From Hericium rajendrae (Eukaryota; Basidiomycota; Agaricomycetes; Russulales; Hericiaceae), in the NCBI GenBank assembly GCA_033439255.1, contig JAVRDV010000017.1, positions 1-64,000 on the forward strand: a stretch of 64,000 nt of DNA. The letters are read 5' to 3'. The position numbers and the translations under genes were made by a program. Under the pieces are notes generated by a model. It saw only the letters and a program-made list of their open reading frames with translations. It was not told the origin of the DNA and ran no database searches. Shown here piece after piece: positions 12,077 to 23,653 of the stretch. Every line of letters starts with the position of its first letter. Position 1 is the first letter of the stretch.

Positions 12077-13600
12077 TCGGGGAGAAAGCGAACTATGGGG
12101 AAAGGAGCAGCGTACCGAACCAGCCCCTTCAAATTGACAGCAGTTCCAACGGCGTCTGCTCGCTTAGCCTTCCGATCGCGGCGCAGACAGCGCCTCGTGC
12201 GCACTATGCCCTACCTGTGGTTATGTCCAAGCGAATGCATGACAGATGGCTGAAGGCGAGATACGCGCACCTTCGAGAAGCCCTTCAACGTAACGTAGTT
12301 ATTTCTCGATCCCCGTAGATAGCTCCAGCGAAATGAGATGGGATGGTTGCGTGCATCATAGGACACAGTTATGCAAACGGAGGACACTTGCTGCGTCAGA
12401 AACATCAGCCATGATACAGGCAGCGCATAACTGCTTCGCAGACTCACTATGCTTAGGAGGTCGACTTGCATCAAATTCACTGACGTTATTTGAGATGAAA
12501 CCAGGATAAAAAGAAAGAGTTAGCCGGATCGAAGTGGATGAGTGCACGTTGAAAGCGTACCGGCCGTTCATCGCATCTACCCCATCCACGCAGATCAGGC
12601 GGTATGCTGCCGCACGTACGATATTCCCCAGTTTGAGTTTGACATTTAGTCAACAGCTCTGGGCTAGATGGCGTATTATGATAGCGAAAGGGAGTCGGAA
12701 AACAGTGAATCGAGACGGAAGCTGCAGAATGTCCAGGCATAATATTGTAACGCTGCAAGTTTTGGAATCGGGACATCCGCGACGTCGCGTCCCGCTTCCA
12801 GACAAAGCTTGATTCCACCTTGTGAAGATGCAGATGTCTTTTTAGTCTTAAGCAGGCTGAAGACGATATTTATTATCAGTCGATCTTCGCGTATGAGGCT
12901 AAACGTCCCCTTGAAAGTATCACAGATGTAAGCCAAACGACTGCTCAAGTTCGGCAATTAGAGCGATGCATTACGACGCCGTTTTCTGGAGGCCAACGGG
13001 CTCACGCGTTTCACGAAGCGTATGTTAAATTACATCGACCACGAAGGGCGCAATCACGCGTTTGGAACTTGGAAGCACGGCCAAGCGTGTGCTATGCGAA
13101 TCAACGTGAATTTGTGCTGTGTGACTGAGATTAATCACGACGCGACAGCTCCACTGATGCGCGCGCCGCGCTCCTTCCTTCGCTGCAACCGTCTGATACT
13201 TAGACGAGACTACGCGCTTTCCTCTCTCCCCATCCCTCGCCCCTCATTCTCCCCTTACGCCATCGTCTCGACCGTCCTCTATCTGCCCGGCACAATGCCC
13301 TTGAGGTGTGTGATTTTTTCTGCGACATATCCCTCCCCTTTTCTGCCTTTTTCCCTTCGCGTTCACCCGTTGGAACCCCCCCTCGCCGTCCGTATGGAGT
13401 CGACCCCGGCACCGACGCGACGCACGAGGGACATGGAGAGGCCCGGGCTCATTTTCATTTTTCGCCGTGATATTGCACGTCGCCAGGCCTGCCTGTCCGT
13501 AAGGAGTCGACCCCGGCACTGACGCGACACGGCGCTGGCGACGCGTCTTTTTCGCGTTTTTCAACCCCATTTCTCCCTTAGCTACGTGCTGCGCCATAGG
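12077..13600. other. Spacer upstream of the TET/JBP gene, with a small internal duplication
   Basis: Between the minus-strand gene and the plus-strand dioxygenase no protein could be assigned; open frames on both strands are short and unlike known families. At 13386-13433 and 13490-13530 the words GGAGTCGACCCCGGCAC and GACGCGAC occur twice about 105 bp apart, a local duplication. The region probably contains the promoters of the two divergent genes and perhaps 5' untranslated exons of the dioxygenase gene (a potential acceptor TTGCCTTGCAG lies at about 13661-13671). Confidence 0.4.
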
Positions 13601-13657
13601 ATATGTTTCAATTGTCCATATACCTCTTTCTGACGCGCTATTCCTTTCCCCTTTGCC

Positions 13658-15631
13658 TTGCAGCACCTGAGCGCAACATGTCGAGGGTGGTGGGTTCTAT
13701 TCTGTCCCTCGCCGCCCTTCCAGCTATTGATTCAAGCACAGACCCGGTCCAAGCGCGTCTTCTCTCCATACGATGCCTTGCTCCAAGCCCCTGCCACGTT
13801 CGACTTCGACGCAATCATCGCCGACGCGCTCACGGATCAACGGGGGACTGGGGATGATGGGGCCCGCCCTGCTGCCGACCAAACTGCAAAAGCAAAAGCC
13901 GCGCCCATCCAGCCCGCCGTTCCCGGGCCCTCCTGTTCCCCAGGCGGCCACACCGCTCCCCATACAATGCACGCCAGCCCCGCTTCATCACATGAAGAGG
14001 AGCGGGACACACCGCCCCTCCTCATTGTGGTCCCACGAACCCCGCCGCGTCGCCGCCTTCCCTTTCCCGCGTTCGACGGGCCACTCACACCTGTCGGCGG
14101 CAGTCCGGCTGGCGTGTTCTCCAAGCCCCTGCAGGTGCCGCTCCAATTCCCTGCACGCGCCGGGGCGTTCGCGGGGGCCTCTACCACACATCCCCCATCA
14201 AATCCACCCTCCCCACTGCGCAAGGTATTTCCCAAGTCATGCGCAGCTGCTCGAAAAGCACCGCTTCCCTCGAAGGCCGGCGGGTCCTCTAGCGGCGAGT
14301 CAACGGACCAAGGATCGGGAAGGCAATGCCACCAGCGCCAGAAGCGAAAGGCCAAGCGAGACGCGGCGGCGAAAGGGGCTGCGAAGGGCTATGCCCTGCG
14401 CCGTTCCGTGCTGAAAAAGCATGCGATGCCCTACGCCGTCGACATTGGCGGCGATGCCGAGGACCTGCCGCATTGCGAAGGGGCTTGGCTTGGCAACTCG
14501 CACACGAAGTTAGGGGAGGTAGACATGTCCTTGCAGAGCCTGAAGGCGCGCGGGTTCCGGTATTTTGCCTGGGATGGAAGGTGGGTATGCTGATGCCCTC
14601 TCATATGTCCTCGCCTGACGCTTTGGCCATAGGCGAAGGGTCTTGATTATCGACAGGCGGGCTCGAATTGTGGCCTCCCTTGCTGGGAGGCCTAACGACC
14701 CGAGGTGGGATCAGGCATGTGGGCGAGTTGTGCATGCGATGGACATTGCCAATGGGGAGATGGTGCTGCACGGAGAAACTTCAGCAGAGAAAAACCGCCG
14801 GGGCCGCTACGGCTTCGTGAGTACCGGGGTATCTTTCGGCCGTGGCCAGACGGTGCGTTCTCCCCTTGATAAGCTCGAAACACGTTCGCTCATGCTTTTC
14901 TCAGCGCCCAAAGAACTTGCGAGAGGATTCAAAGCGAAACCAAGGTGCTTTGCAGCGCCTGCTTGCCAACCCGGACCTGCACCGCATGTCAAAATTTATG
15001 TCTGGTACGCCCTTCATCGTCGTCGCATCGCCCTTTGCCCTTCTGACTGGGCTTAGCCACGTTTGGGCTGGGTGCACCCAAGCTGTACAACCACTACTAC
15101 GAGACCCTTGAGGCCATCATCAAGCGGCAGCCCGAGCTTCAAGTGCCCTTCGGGAGCCCCGTCTATGCAGCGTGCTCATTCAATTTTGGGCCACATGTTT
15201 CATGTGCAATGCACTTGGACTCGTCAAACCTTCCGTACGGCTGGTGCTCAATTTTAGCCTTGGGAAACTTCAACCCGGACCGCAGTGCCATGCTTGTGCT
15301 CGCGAAGCTCGGCCTCGTCATTCGCTATCCCCCCGGTTCCGTCGTGCACATTCCCTCAGGGAGCGTGCCACACGGCAACACCCCACTCCACCCTGAAGAC
15401 TCGCGGAGCTCGTTCACGCAGTACAGCGCTGGGGCCTTGTTCCGCTATGTTGACTACGGGTTTCGTCACGAGCATGAGGTCATAGAGCAGGATCCTGCTG
15501 AGTGGGAGAGAATTTTGAGGGAGCGACCTGGGCGCTGGTCTCATTGCATGGGGTTTTTTTCACATCGTGACGAGCTGGAAAAAGACATAGAAAATGTATT
15601 TACAGATGTCGGCGCTTCACCTACGAAATAA
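13658..15631 (+). CDS. TET/JBP-type 2-oxoglutarate/Fe(II) dioxygenase (5-methylcytosine oxidase family)
   Basis: Four exons (13658-14580, 14633-14852, 14905-15004, 15057-15631), separated by three introns of 52 nt each, join in frame to 605 codons. The N-terminal 200 residues are Pro/Ser-rich and probably disordered, ending in a basic run. Then come the conserved parts of the Agaricomycete TET/JBP family: LIIDRRARIVASLAGRP, FVSTGVSFGRGQ, and the double-stranded beta-helix core. Iron ligands are HLD (His at 15212, Asp at 15218) and the His of VPHGN (15371). The 2-oxoglutarate-binding Arg is in ALFRYVDYG (15443). LGNFNPDR and VIRYPPGSVVHIPSG match the family core. Relatives oxidise 5-methylcytosine in DNA, in the nucleus. 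It lies 238 bp upstream of a KDZ transposase gene on the same strand. The exact start codon is uncertain; the catalytic part looks whole. Confidence 0.88.
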
Positions 15632-15868
15632 ACATGCGCCTTGCGGCAGGCGTCTGCGACCGCGCGAGTCACGTTACTTTCACGACGCGTCTTTGTTGAT
15701 CATTGCGTCTTTGCGGAACGCGTCTTTGTTGAGGGCCTACAGAGTGTGTGGGCCGTGAGACCACCTCTCTTGTTCCTGTGCCGCTCGAGCCGCTTCGTCC
15801 CGCGGGCCTCCTCCCCTCGTCGCCTCCTCTACGTCCCGTCCATTTCCACCCTCACTTTCAGTCTTGAC

Positions 15869-18800
15869 ATGTCAAGCTCGCGTTCGAAATCCAATTCAAA
15901 GAAACGAGTCGCTCCCAAGGGTTTTTTTGAGCAAACCGAAAAGGCTCAGGCGCGCTCTATCGTCCTCACGGCTTCGAAGGACGGCAGGCGCATAGTCGCT
16001 GAGAAGACACTTGTGAAGCCGACACCAGCTCCCCTCATACCGGCCGCCTCCGCTCTTGACGACGCGGCTGCACCTACGACGCCAGATTACGAGGGTATTC
16101 AGCACGACGCCTTCGACGATATTGAAGATGTGGATCAAGCCTACGATAATCCTGTGGTCGACGCTGATGAAGATGGCATCATACAAGTTTCCGCGGATGA
16201 TGTCCCGGCACGTCGTTATGAAAATTCCGTAAGTGTTTATAAACCTTGTGTACTGAGATCCATTCTGATGTTTTCTGCAGGATTTCCCTCTGAAGGCGTG
16301 GAGGCCCTTTATGGATGAATATTTGGACGAGCTGTTGCGGTTGGAGGGTCGAGGGCAGGATTCCGGGTCCACCATGTGCGCTCGCTGCCAATCCGACGCA
16401 TCGACGCCATGCATACGTTGTCACAGTTGCTTTGGGGGGCGGTTAATTTGTGAGCAGTGCGCAGCGGATTGCCACAGATACCATCCGCTGCACGATATCA
16501 AGGTCCGTATCTTGCAGCTTTTTTTTTTCCACGTCACTGACGCCGGATGTCAGAAATGGGAGGGCGGGTTTTTTACACGCGTATCCCTCGCATCACTCGG
16601 CATGCGCATTCAATTAGGACACCCAGTGGGCGAGGTCTGCGGCCTTCGGCAGCCTGTTGAAAAGACGTTCACGGTGATACACACCAACGGCATCCATCGC
16701 GTGAACGTCGACTTCTGCGGGTGCTCCGCCAATGCAGGGGTCCACCCCCGGAAACAGTTGCTTCGCCGCCGCTGGTGGCCGGCAACCTTGCTCGAGCCTC
16801 AGACGTGCGCGACGTTTGAGGTTCTGGAGCTTTTCCACCTGCTGTCTCTTCAGGGAAAGACGAACGCGTACGACTTCTATAAAACCTTGGAGCTTGTAAC
16901 GGATAATGTGAACCCGTCAAATCTTCCGGTTTGTCTTATTATCCTCGGTCTGGCCCATGTGCTGATATTGGATCAGAATCGCCTTGCAAGTTTCACGCTG
17001 ATGGCCCGCCAGTGGCGCGTCATGAAGGCTTTCAAGCACGGGGGCCGAGGCCACGAGCACAGCGGGGTTGGCGGGACGGCCAAGGACGAGCTTGCCCTGA
17101 TGTGCCCGGCCTGTCCGCATCCCGGCATCAATCTGCCAAGCGACTGGGAGAGCGACCCTGATGCCAGGTGCGCATACTGCTCCCTTGAATGCATTCGCGC
17201 TGACCGCATCTCAGATGGCTTTATCGCCGTTGCTTGGCCATCGATGCCAACTTCCGCTTGAAGAACCGGCTGCGATCTTCAAATGAGCGGGACCCCGGTT
17301 TGCTCACAGGATATGCATACTTCGTTCCGGACGAGAGCTACGAGGAGCACATCATGGAACATGTGGATGAGGCCGAGGTGCGTTCCCGTTTGCCGTGTGC
17401 CGGCGTTGGGCGGCCTTGCTTAAGGGCCTTGGTTTAGATCAGCACCTGCGCAGGGTTTGCCGCGATTGCAAATGCCAACAACAAGAAGACGAAGGGGCTT
17501 CGGACGACGGGGGTGGGCGGCGTTTTTGACTCGCGACATGGGTTTTGGATGGCAAACGGGCTGGGTGACTTGCAGCGGGGCGAAAGGTGGGTCTCAGTTG
17601 CTCTTGCTATTCGAGCTTAGCTCACCACAGGCCTAGATACTGCAACATGGACTTCGTGTTCTTTAGCATCGTGGCGCTGATCCTAAACGTTGCGTTCCTC
17701 ATCTCCTACGACATCGCTTGCCAGTGGTCAAGGAAGTTTTTTGAACGCATGGCCGCCCTCCCTCCTTTCCTTCAAAAGTCTATTCCTAAAGAAAGCATCG
17801 ACTTCGCCGTGCCAAAATTCCACTTGCCCGCCCATGAAGACAAATGCCAGGCGCCGTATAGTCTTCATTACAAATACGGTGCAGGGCAGACGGACGGTGA
17901 GGCCCCAGAGCGCAACTGGGCGAACACGAACGGCGCAGCTGCAAGTACAAAAGAGATGGGGCCTGGAGGAAGGCACGACACCTTAGATGACCACTGTGGG
18001 CATGCAAATTGGTGGCGAACGGTTCAGCTTGGTGGGTCCAAGCTCTTCTCGATCAGTCGGTTTTGCGCTGACACATCGATGCGCTTTGGCTAGGGCCGCA
18101 GCTTCAACGGCGCCTGAAGGTCGCCATAGCGGAGGCCGGTGAACAGCAGGAGATATTCGAAGGCTACACCGCCGCGCTTGAGGAAATGCATGGTGACCAA
18201 ATTGCACAATGGAGGGAATCTGTCGAACAATGGGAGTTAAACCGCGCGGGTACCAACCCTTATGTGTGCTCGCAGGACAGTGAGTTTCCCAGCCCCTCTG
18301 AATGCTCATATATTGATCTGCAATAAAGAGGCATTGCTCGCGGAGATCAAGGAGCGTATCGATCGACATATGAATGGGGCAGGAAGCAGCCGTGCTAGCG
18401 AGGAATCGCAGCCAGGTGCGGGCGCTTTCTTGACGTTGGGACTGAAGATTGAAGGCATGCAGTAAGCGGCTGTTTGCCTACACCTAGTCTAATGGCTAAC
18501 CGCTTTGAAGGGCAAACCTCCGCAAGCCTGCAGGTGATGCAGACGAAACGCGGCGCCAAGAGGCCCGCAACACCCTCCTCAAGCTGATCCGACGCTTTCG
18601 ATCTGAGCAAGAGATCCACATGCCGCGCGTGTCCCGTCTTATGGAGCCCGACGAGGACGGCCGAGCAAACTCAACACGCCTTCCTGAGGACATCAAGCTG
18701 TATCTACCCTCTGGACTTTCGATCGCCACGCGACCCGAGCATTGTGAACCAGCTCTATCACAGCTGGAGGCCGATTTGCGGTACGCTAGCGCACTGGAGG

Positions 18801-19611
18801 CCCTCGACGAGCTTCGCAGGCAGCTCCGAGTTCGCACCTGGATGACTAGGTTCAAGATAAACAACATCACCGGCCAGGGACCGAACACCAGAGCGCGTTC
18901 CCTTCAAGCTGCGATTGACCGCCGTGTCAATAAGGCGGCAGCAAGCTATACTCGCGCTCGTGAAGCCTACCGTCGGCTTGTCGGACCAGGTGATTGGGAG
19001 GAGAAGCTCCGCGAGTTGAAGGATGAAGACAAGCGGGGCCTTGGCGAGCGAGTTTTGAAGAACCGGGAGGCTATGGAGGAGAACCATGTCAGGGAGATTG
19101 CGGGGATGCCGGAGGTTGTTGTGCCAGGAGAAAGGACTGGCGAAAGCAGGCATAAGCTTTCGTGGATCTGGCATTCGATGTCGGAAGGCAGCATTGGGGA
19201 TGAGGTGCTGAACGAAGGTGAGCCGGGATCCCTGGGTGCCTACATGCCATGCTAATTATGCATGTAGATTTTCGTATTGAGTGGCTTAAGGCCAGGGCAC
19301 GAGCAGTTCGCTGGCGAGAGGAGGTCCAGCTGTTGTCCTCGGAGATATCGTGCGCCATACGGTTCTTCATTTGGAAAGCAGGCTGGTGGGTTCAAAAAGC
19401 AAATCGGTGCAAGAATATGCCATCCGACAACTCAATTTCCACAAGGCGTCCTGATGCAGAGCTGTGGGAAGGGCTGGTGTCATATGCCATCCGCCACGCT
19501 ACGATGTATGATGGCCTCGCATCGTCGATTCGAAGCCTCACCAGCGAGGTTCAAGAGCAAGCACTGAAGTTTTTGGGGAGGTCTAACACCGCCAGCCCCC
19601 GCATAGCTTAG
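15869..19611 (+). CDS. KDZ transposase, apparently complete (copy 1)
   Basis: Eleven exons (15869-16228, 16281-16502, 16554-16928, 16977-17167, 17215-17377, 17438-17586, 17637-18031, 18094-18279, 18329-18461, 18511-19217, 19268-19611) join in frame to 1074 codons with no interruption. Order: basic N-terminus (SRSKSNSKKRVAPKGF); CxC2-type cysteine cluster (CARCQ, CIRCHSC, CEQCAADCHRYHPLHDI); HTNGIHRVNVDFCGC; LLRRRWWPATLLEPQTC; a zinc-like CPACPHPGINLP; then the RNase H-like core with AIDANFRLK (Asp at 17243), SYDIACQW (Asp at 17710), FHLPAHEDKC and TDGEAPERNW (17893). The C-terminal third is helical and charged. This is the standard layout of KDZ transposases. No inverted ends were identified. 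Introns are 47-62 nt. Intact coding sequence suggests recent activity. Confidence 0.92.
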
Positions 19612-19739
19612 TTTTCACATGTATCTGGATCCTGCATGGATTTTTTGGACATGGCATGGTGTGGAAAGGCACGGTGTGATGGCAAGCTGGAGGCTCAACA
19701 AGGTACGCCTTCGACTTTGGCTTTGGCTCGGCCCTCCTC

Positions 19740-20235
19740 CCCTCTCCACTCCCATGAGCCGTCATGCAGCTGATACATCCCCTACGTACCCCGCCCCGCC
19801 TCCCCCGCCGCCCTCACTTCTAGCGCTGCCCGTGCTGCTTGCCCATACCTCGCCGCTTGCCCGTTCCCACCCGCACCCCTGCTACCCATCTATGCCCGTG
19901 GCTGCCTCTCTGCACCGCCCACCCACAATTCCTGCCCATGCTGCCTATGCTATCGCCGTCGCTGCTGCTCGAGCTGCCCCGTTCCTGAGCCGCCTGCATG
20001 CACCCGAGCTGCCCGTTGCTGCTCATGGCGCCCCTGCTGTGCTGCCTGTATCACCCACACAGCTCATGTTACACCACCCACGCAGCCCGCAACACACCGT
20101 CCATGCCGCCTGCACTGCGCTGTACCTGCAGCCTGCGATACACCGCCCATGCTACCCATGCTGCACCGCCCCTGCAGCCCGTGCATCCAGCACCTCCTGC
20201 ACTGTGCTCACTGCCCATGCTGCCTGCCCCTAATG
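19740..20235. repeat. GC-rich CTGCCC/CACCGCCC low-complexity block
   Basis: Downstream of the KDZ stop codon, about 500 bases are dominated by variants of CTGCCCATGCTGC and GCACCGCCCAC, giving Pro/His/Ala-rich open frames in several frames. No protein is supported. A T-rich tract follows at about 20311-20335, and 20340-20445 holds nothing recognisable. Confidence 0.55.
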
Positions 20236-20445
20236 CTTCTCCTATCCCTATCCCTGTATTTACATGTACAATACACAATTTTGCAGCCCAAAAAGCGGCC
20301 CAGGCAGTAGGTTTTTTATTTTTATTTTTTTCCGAATTTATTAAGGAGGGTTTTAAACCCATTTAATGGCCTTTTAAGTTGCCGGCTGGTTTGTAACCCG
20401 TCCTCCGGGTATTGTCGGTAGAGTTAAAAAACAACGTACATGGAC

Positions 20446-20551
20446 GCCTCGTCGGTGAACTTCATCGACTTGGCACGGGCAGCACAAAGCTTGCCGGAAA
20501 CAACGACTTCGCAACCCTTGGCACCGGACTCCATAACGAAGCGGAGCACAC
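20446..20551 (-). pseudogene. RPS3 (uS3) exon fragment, copy A
   Basis: The minus strand encodes [20 protein letters not shown] followed by [13 protein letters not shown], almost identical to the KH-domain-adjacent part of eukaryotic ribosomal protein uS3. Only about 35 residues are present. It ends where the 30-bp minisatellite begins (20555). It is a captured piece of a host ribosomal gene, not a functional gene. Confidence 0.85.
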
Positions 20552-20554
20552 AGC

Positions 20555-20640
20555 AGGGACAACCCCACCTGCCGTGGGTAAGGCAGGGACAACCCCACCT
20601 GCCGTGGGTAAGGCAGGGACAACCAACTTGCCGTGGGTAA
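20555..20640. repeat. 30-bp minisatellite, second locus
   Basis: Three tandem copies of GGGACAACCCCACCTGCCGTGGGTAAGGCA-type units, the same family as the array at 4040-4275. It is sandwiched between two RPS3 exon fragments. Confidence 0.85.
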
Positions 20641-20654
20641 TCAGCCGCTGCCGG

Positions 20655-20851
20655 TGATTGATATATCCTGTGAGATACAATGGAATCTAATGAGACAAGT
20701 GCGACATGATGGAAACATACCGGCTGACCGGAGTGGATCATGAAGCCGTCGGTGAACTTCACCGACTTGGCACGGGCAGCACAAAGCTTGCCGGAAACAA
20801 CGACTTCGCAACCCTTGGCACCGGACTCCATAACGAAGCGGAGCACACCGT
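20655..20851 (-). pseudogene. RPS3 (uS3) exon fragment with intron, copy B
   Basis: The minus strand repeats the uS3 peptide of copy A ([17 protein letters not shown]) and continues further: [19 protein letters not shown], then an intron starting GTATGTTTCC and ending CTCACAG, as at 4316-4370. The presence of both exon and intron shows capture of genomic DNA. The 90 bases after it (20852-20944) are unassigned. Confidence 0.85.
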
Positions 20852-20944
20852 AGCATGCACTGCAAGAGGCTCAGATGCTGAACACAACACCCAAATCGAT
20901 TGAAGCATGCACCGACGGATGGCGAGGCCACTAATGAGCTTGTA

Positions 20945-21235
20945 TAACATATACCCCCACACGCCGGTTCTCTTATAATACCACGGTTCATTCATCATTG
21001 ACCGGCCCATCCTCTTATGTCCAATGGATCATTGGCTGGCCCATTCGATCCCACGGGTTTTCAGTTGCTCGGCTGGTCCCCTACCGTCCATTGGGTCATT
21101 AATGGGACCATCCTCTTAACAATTTCTACTGGTCATTGGGTCATTGGCCGGCCGGTCCTCTTACAATACCACTGTATATTCATCATTCACCGGTCCATCC
21201 TCTGACATCCATTGGGTCATCACCATGCCGCGGGA
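20945..21235. repeat. Short copy of the CATTGACCGGCCC satellite
   Basis: Units such as CATCATTGACCGGCCCATCC and GGTCATTGGCCGGCCGGTCC match the 2.4-3.9 kb array, in the same orientation. Together with the RPS3 pieces and minisatellite just before it, this repeats the composition of the 2.4-4.4 kb block but in a different order. 21236-21416 is AT-rich and unassigned. Confidence 0.85.
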
Positions 21236-21470
21236 TCAATTGCAGCGTGATGCCGTGGGATCAATCACAGTGGGGGGTTTCACTGCAGACAAAATTAGTC
21301 ATTCAAAATATAAACCAGCCGTATGGTATATAACATATACCCGCACATGTGTGCATTGCATAAAACACTAACTTTAACAATCACAACTGGTATCACGCAG
21401 GTGCCTGAATTGTCATGTGGTAGGGTTTCGCGGCGAGGTCTACACTTCATCTCCATCCATCACTTTCCAT

Positions 21471-22268
21471 ATGTCAACGAGTCCCTCACCAGACCCCCTT
21501 GAAGAGTTCCGCACCCGCGATATGCAGGAACGAAAACGTCGGGTGGAAAAGTCTCTTGCTGCACTACAGGCATCGGAAGTCGGTGACACTAACCTGAATG
21601 TGAAGCAATGGGTACAGCAATCCATCTTCGCAAAGCCATGTCAATGTGCTAATCACACTATCACCATCGTTTTAGGTAGTACTTGCCAGAGATTTTGGCT
21701 TGGTTCAACTGATAGCATCCAATGTTCCGATGAAGTCCAACAATCTATTTATCATCGCTTCATAGAAGATATGGATCGTTCATGGCATCCTCTCATTCCT
21801 GAATCCACCTCAACCATGACTGCTCGTGCAGCTCGTGCACACACATCCCACGGCATTGTTAGCCCAGGACTCACCCACGGCATGCCACCATTGACCGATA
21901 CACTCCCACGGTATAACGCCGCCCTCTTCTCGAGAGTGAGTTGAAATGTTTCTTGCCAGATCATACACACTAAATTCTCAAATCTACCAAATATCTAGAA
22001 TGGTTACTATACTGTACCTGGCTCTGCACCTCCTGCAGATCTTTTCGAGGAAACAAACAAAAGTTTTTTGGAGGCTTTGAACGAGTCAGAAACAGCCCAA
22101 CAGGAAGCGCGCGGTATGCTGCAGAGGGCGTTGGCTGCCGAGGATACCAAGGTGAAGCAGTGGAATAGCGAAATAGGGGTGGCGATGAAGGGTAATCATA
22201 GTACACGTGGTGCCAATGCAGAGGACGTCACCGATGGCAATGATACAGATGAACGTACAAATTCATAG
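21471..22268 (+). CDS. Hypothetical protein, two exons
   Basis: The start MSTSPSPDPLEEF is chosen as the first Met after which codon use looks protein-like. Exon 1 (21471-21935) and exon 2 (21999-22268) join in frame across an intron with donor GTGAGTTG and acceptor ATATCTAG, giving 244 codons. Features: an acidic/basic N-terminal helix (RTRDMQERKRRVEKSLAAL), a middle segment with IYHRFIEDMDRSWHPLIPES, and a C-terminal coiled-coil-like helix (FLEALNESETAQQEARGML). No domain was recognised. It lies downstream of copy 2 of the KDZ gene and converges with it. Confidence 0.5.
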
Positions 22269-22423
22269 ACCTTTTGTTCTTTAGCCTAAAGCGTTATCCA
22301 AATCTGGCAGTAGTATTCCACAGTCCGATGATCTGATCAATGCCCCTTTCGGTATTTTGTCCACACTTCCGCACCCTCTGTCATCTTGTTCTATTTGACC
22401 AAGTTCGCTGGAAAACAAGCCAA

Positions 22424-23397
22424 ATGCAGAGCCATCCTAGCAACGACGGTTCAGACCAGGATATCAATCCATTGACGGACCAAACCCGCGGCTCAGGTGT
22501 GTGCAGAATTGTCGAGATCCTGGCATTGCTAATCAGTAGTGTAGACAGTAGCTGGCCGACCCTAGACGAATATGGATATGATGAGGAGGAGTGGGATGGA
22601 CCCCCTCCCCTAAATCCAGAAGACACGGACTTTCCCCAAGCACCTCCGCATTGCCTCGCACAACAGCTCCTCAACGAGTCTGCTTGGCGCATTCGTGATG
22701 CCATCCTATGGCTGAAAGACAAGGTGGATTACCCAGATTATGATATTATGAAGGATCAGATCTATGCCGGCATAAAGGCAGAATTGGCAAGTGGTGATTG
22801 ATCTGATTGGATTCTGATTGATGCTGAACCCGACTAGGATGCTGCGGGTTTCATCATCGGGTGGGCAGCCTTCCACTGCGAACCCCTCCTAGTCCACGAC
22901 TATTTAAGGAATGCGTACAACACATTCCACATATGCACCAAGGCATACGAGGCCCATAAGACCCCTGTTTCTGTGTCTCATATACCCTTTCAAAGGGGTA
23001 AGACTACCCTGACCAGAATTTACATGCCATTGTGGTGGATGGAACGTGGGGGGGAGTGGCTTTCAAAGAAGCAAGTGAATACCCAGGCAACAGCACTGGA
23101 TAAGGCTTTCTGAAAGGGAGGGGTTTCGATACCGCCAAACGTTCTGGACCATCTCATCGTCGCCATCCAGCTGGCTGTGACAGAGGTGAGCCACGACCAA
23201 TGCTGCTGGACTCTACTTACTTCTGTATTCATACAGATTTGACGCAATGACCCCATGGTGCAGAACATCGACAGTGCAATTACCCTGACCAAGAACATGA
23301 TAACCGGTCTGAAATCAAGGCAGGGTGAAGACGATCAGATGGCAATGGAGATGGGGGCCCTGCTCAAATGGGCCAACATAAGCAAAGCGTATCATGG
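22424..23397 (+). pseudogene. Hypothetical gene, probably decayed, with a GC-AG intron
   Basis: The start MQSHPSNDGSDQDINPL opens a 121-codon exon containing DEYGYDEEEWDGPPPLNPED and an alpha-helical tail (WRIRDAILWLKDKVDYPDYD). An intron at 22787-22837 with a GC donor (TTG|GCAAGT) and acceptor CGACTAG restores an in-frame exon DAAGFIIGWAAFHCEPLLVH. Further downstream, stretches such as GVSIPPNVLDHLIVAIQLA and SAITLTKNMITGLKSRQGED look like later exons, but a TGA near 23111 and another break interrupt them. Function unknown. Confidence 0.4.
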
Positions 23398-23449
23398 TAT
23401 CGAAAACATGGCGGGCAGCTCTGGGGATATATGTGACAAGTGAATATGA

Positions 23450-23545
23450 TAGGCAGTGGGATACAGTGCCACGGGGCATGGGATACAGTGCCGCGGGACA
23501 TGGGATACAGTGCCGCGGGACGTGGTACCATGCAGTAGGATATGC
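23450..23545. repeat. 24-bp minisatellite
   Basis: Three to four copies of GGGATACAGTGCCGCGGGACAT, some degenerate. It separates the convergent hypothetical genes and the C-terminal end of KDZ copy 2. The CCGCGG-rich words GCCGCGGGA and CCGCGGC are also scattered through 23.4-29.5 kb. Confidence 0.75.
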
Positions 23546-23653
23546 TGCTGTGAGATTTAATGCCGCGGAATCGCATCAAGGACATAAGTACTGCCTTAGT
23601 GACAAATGTATGCATTGATTTGGACCCAACTCGAACTCAATAACCTGAATATA

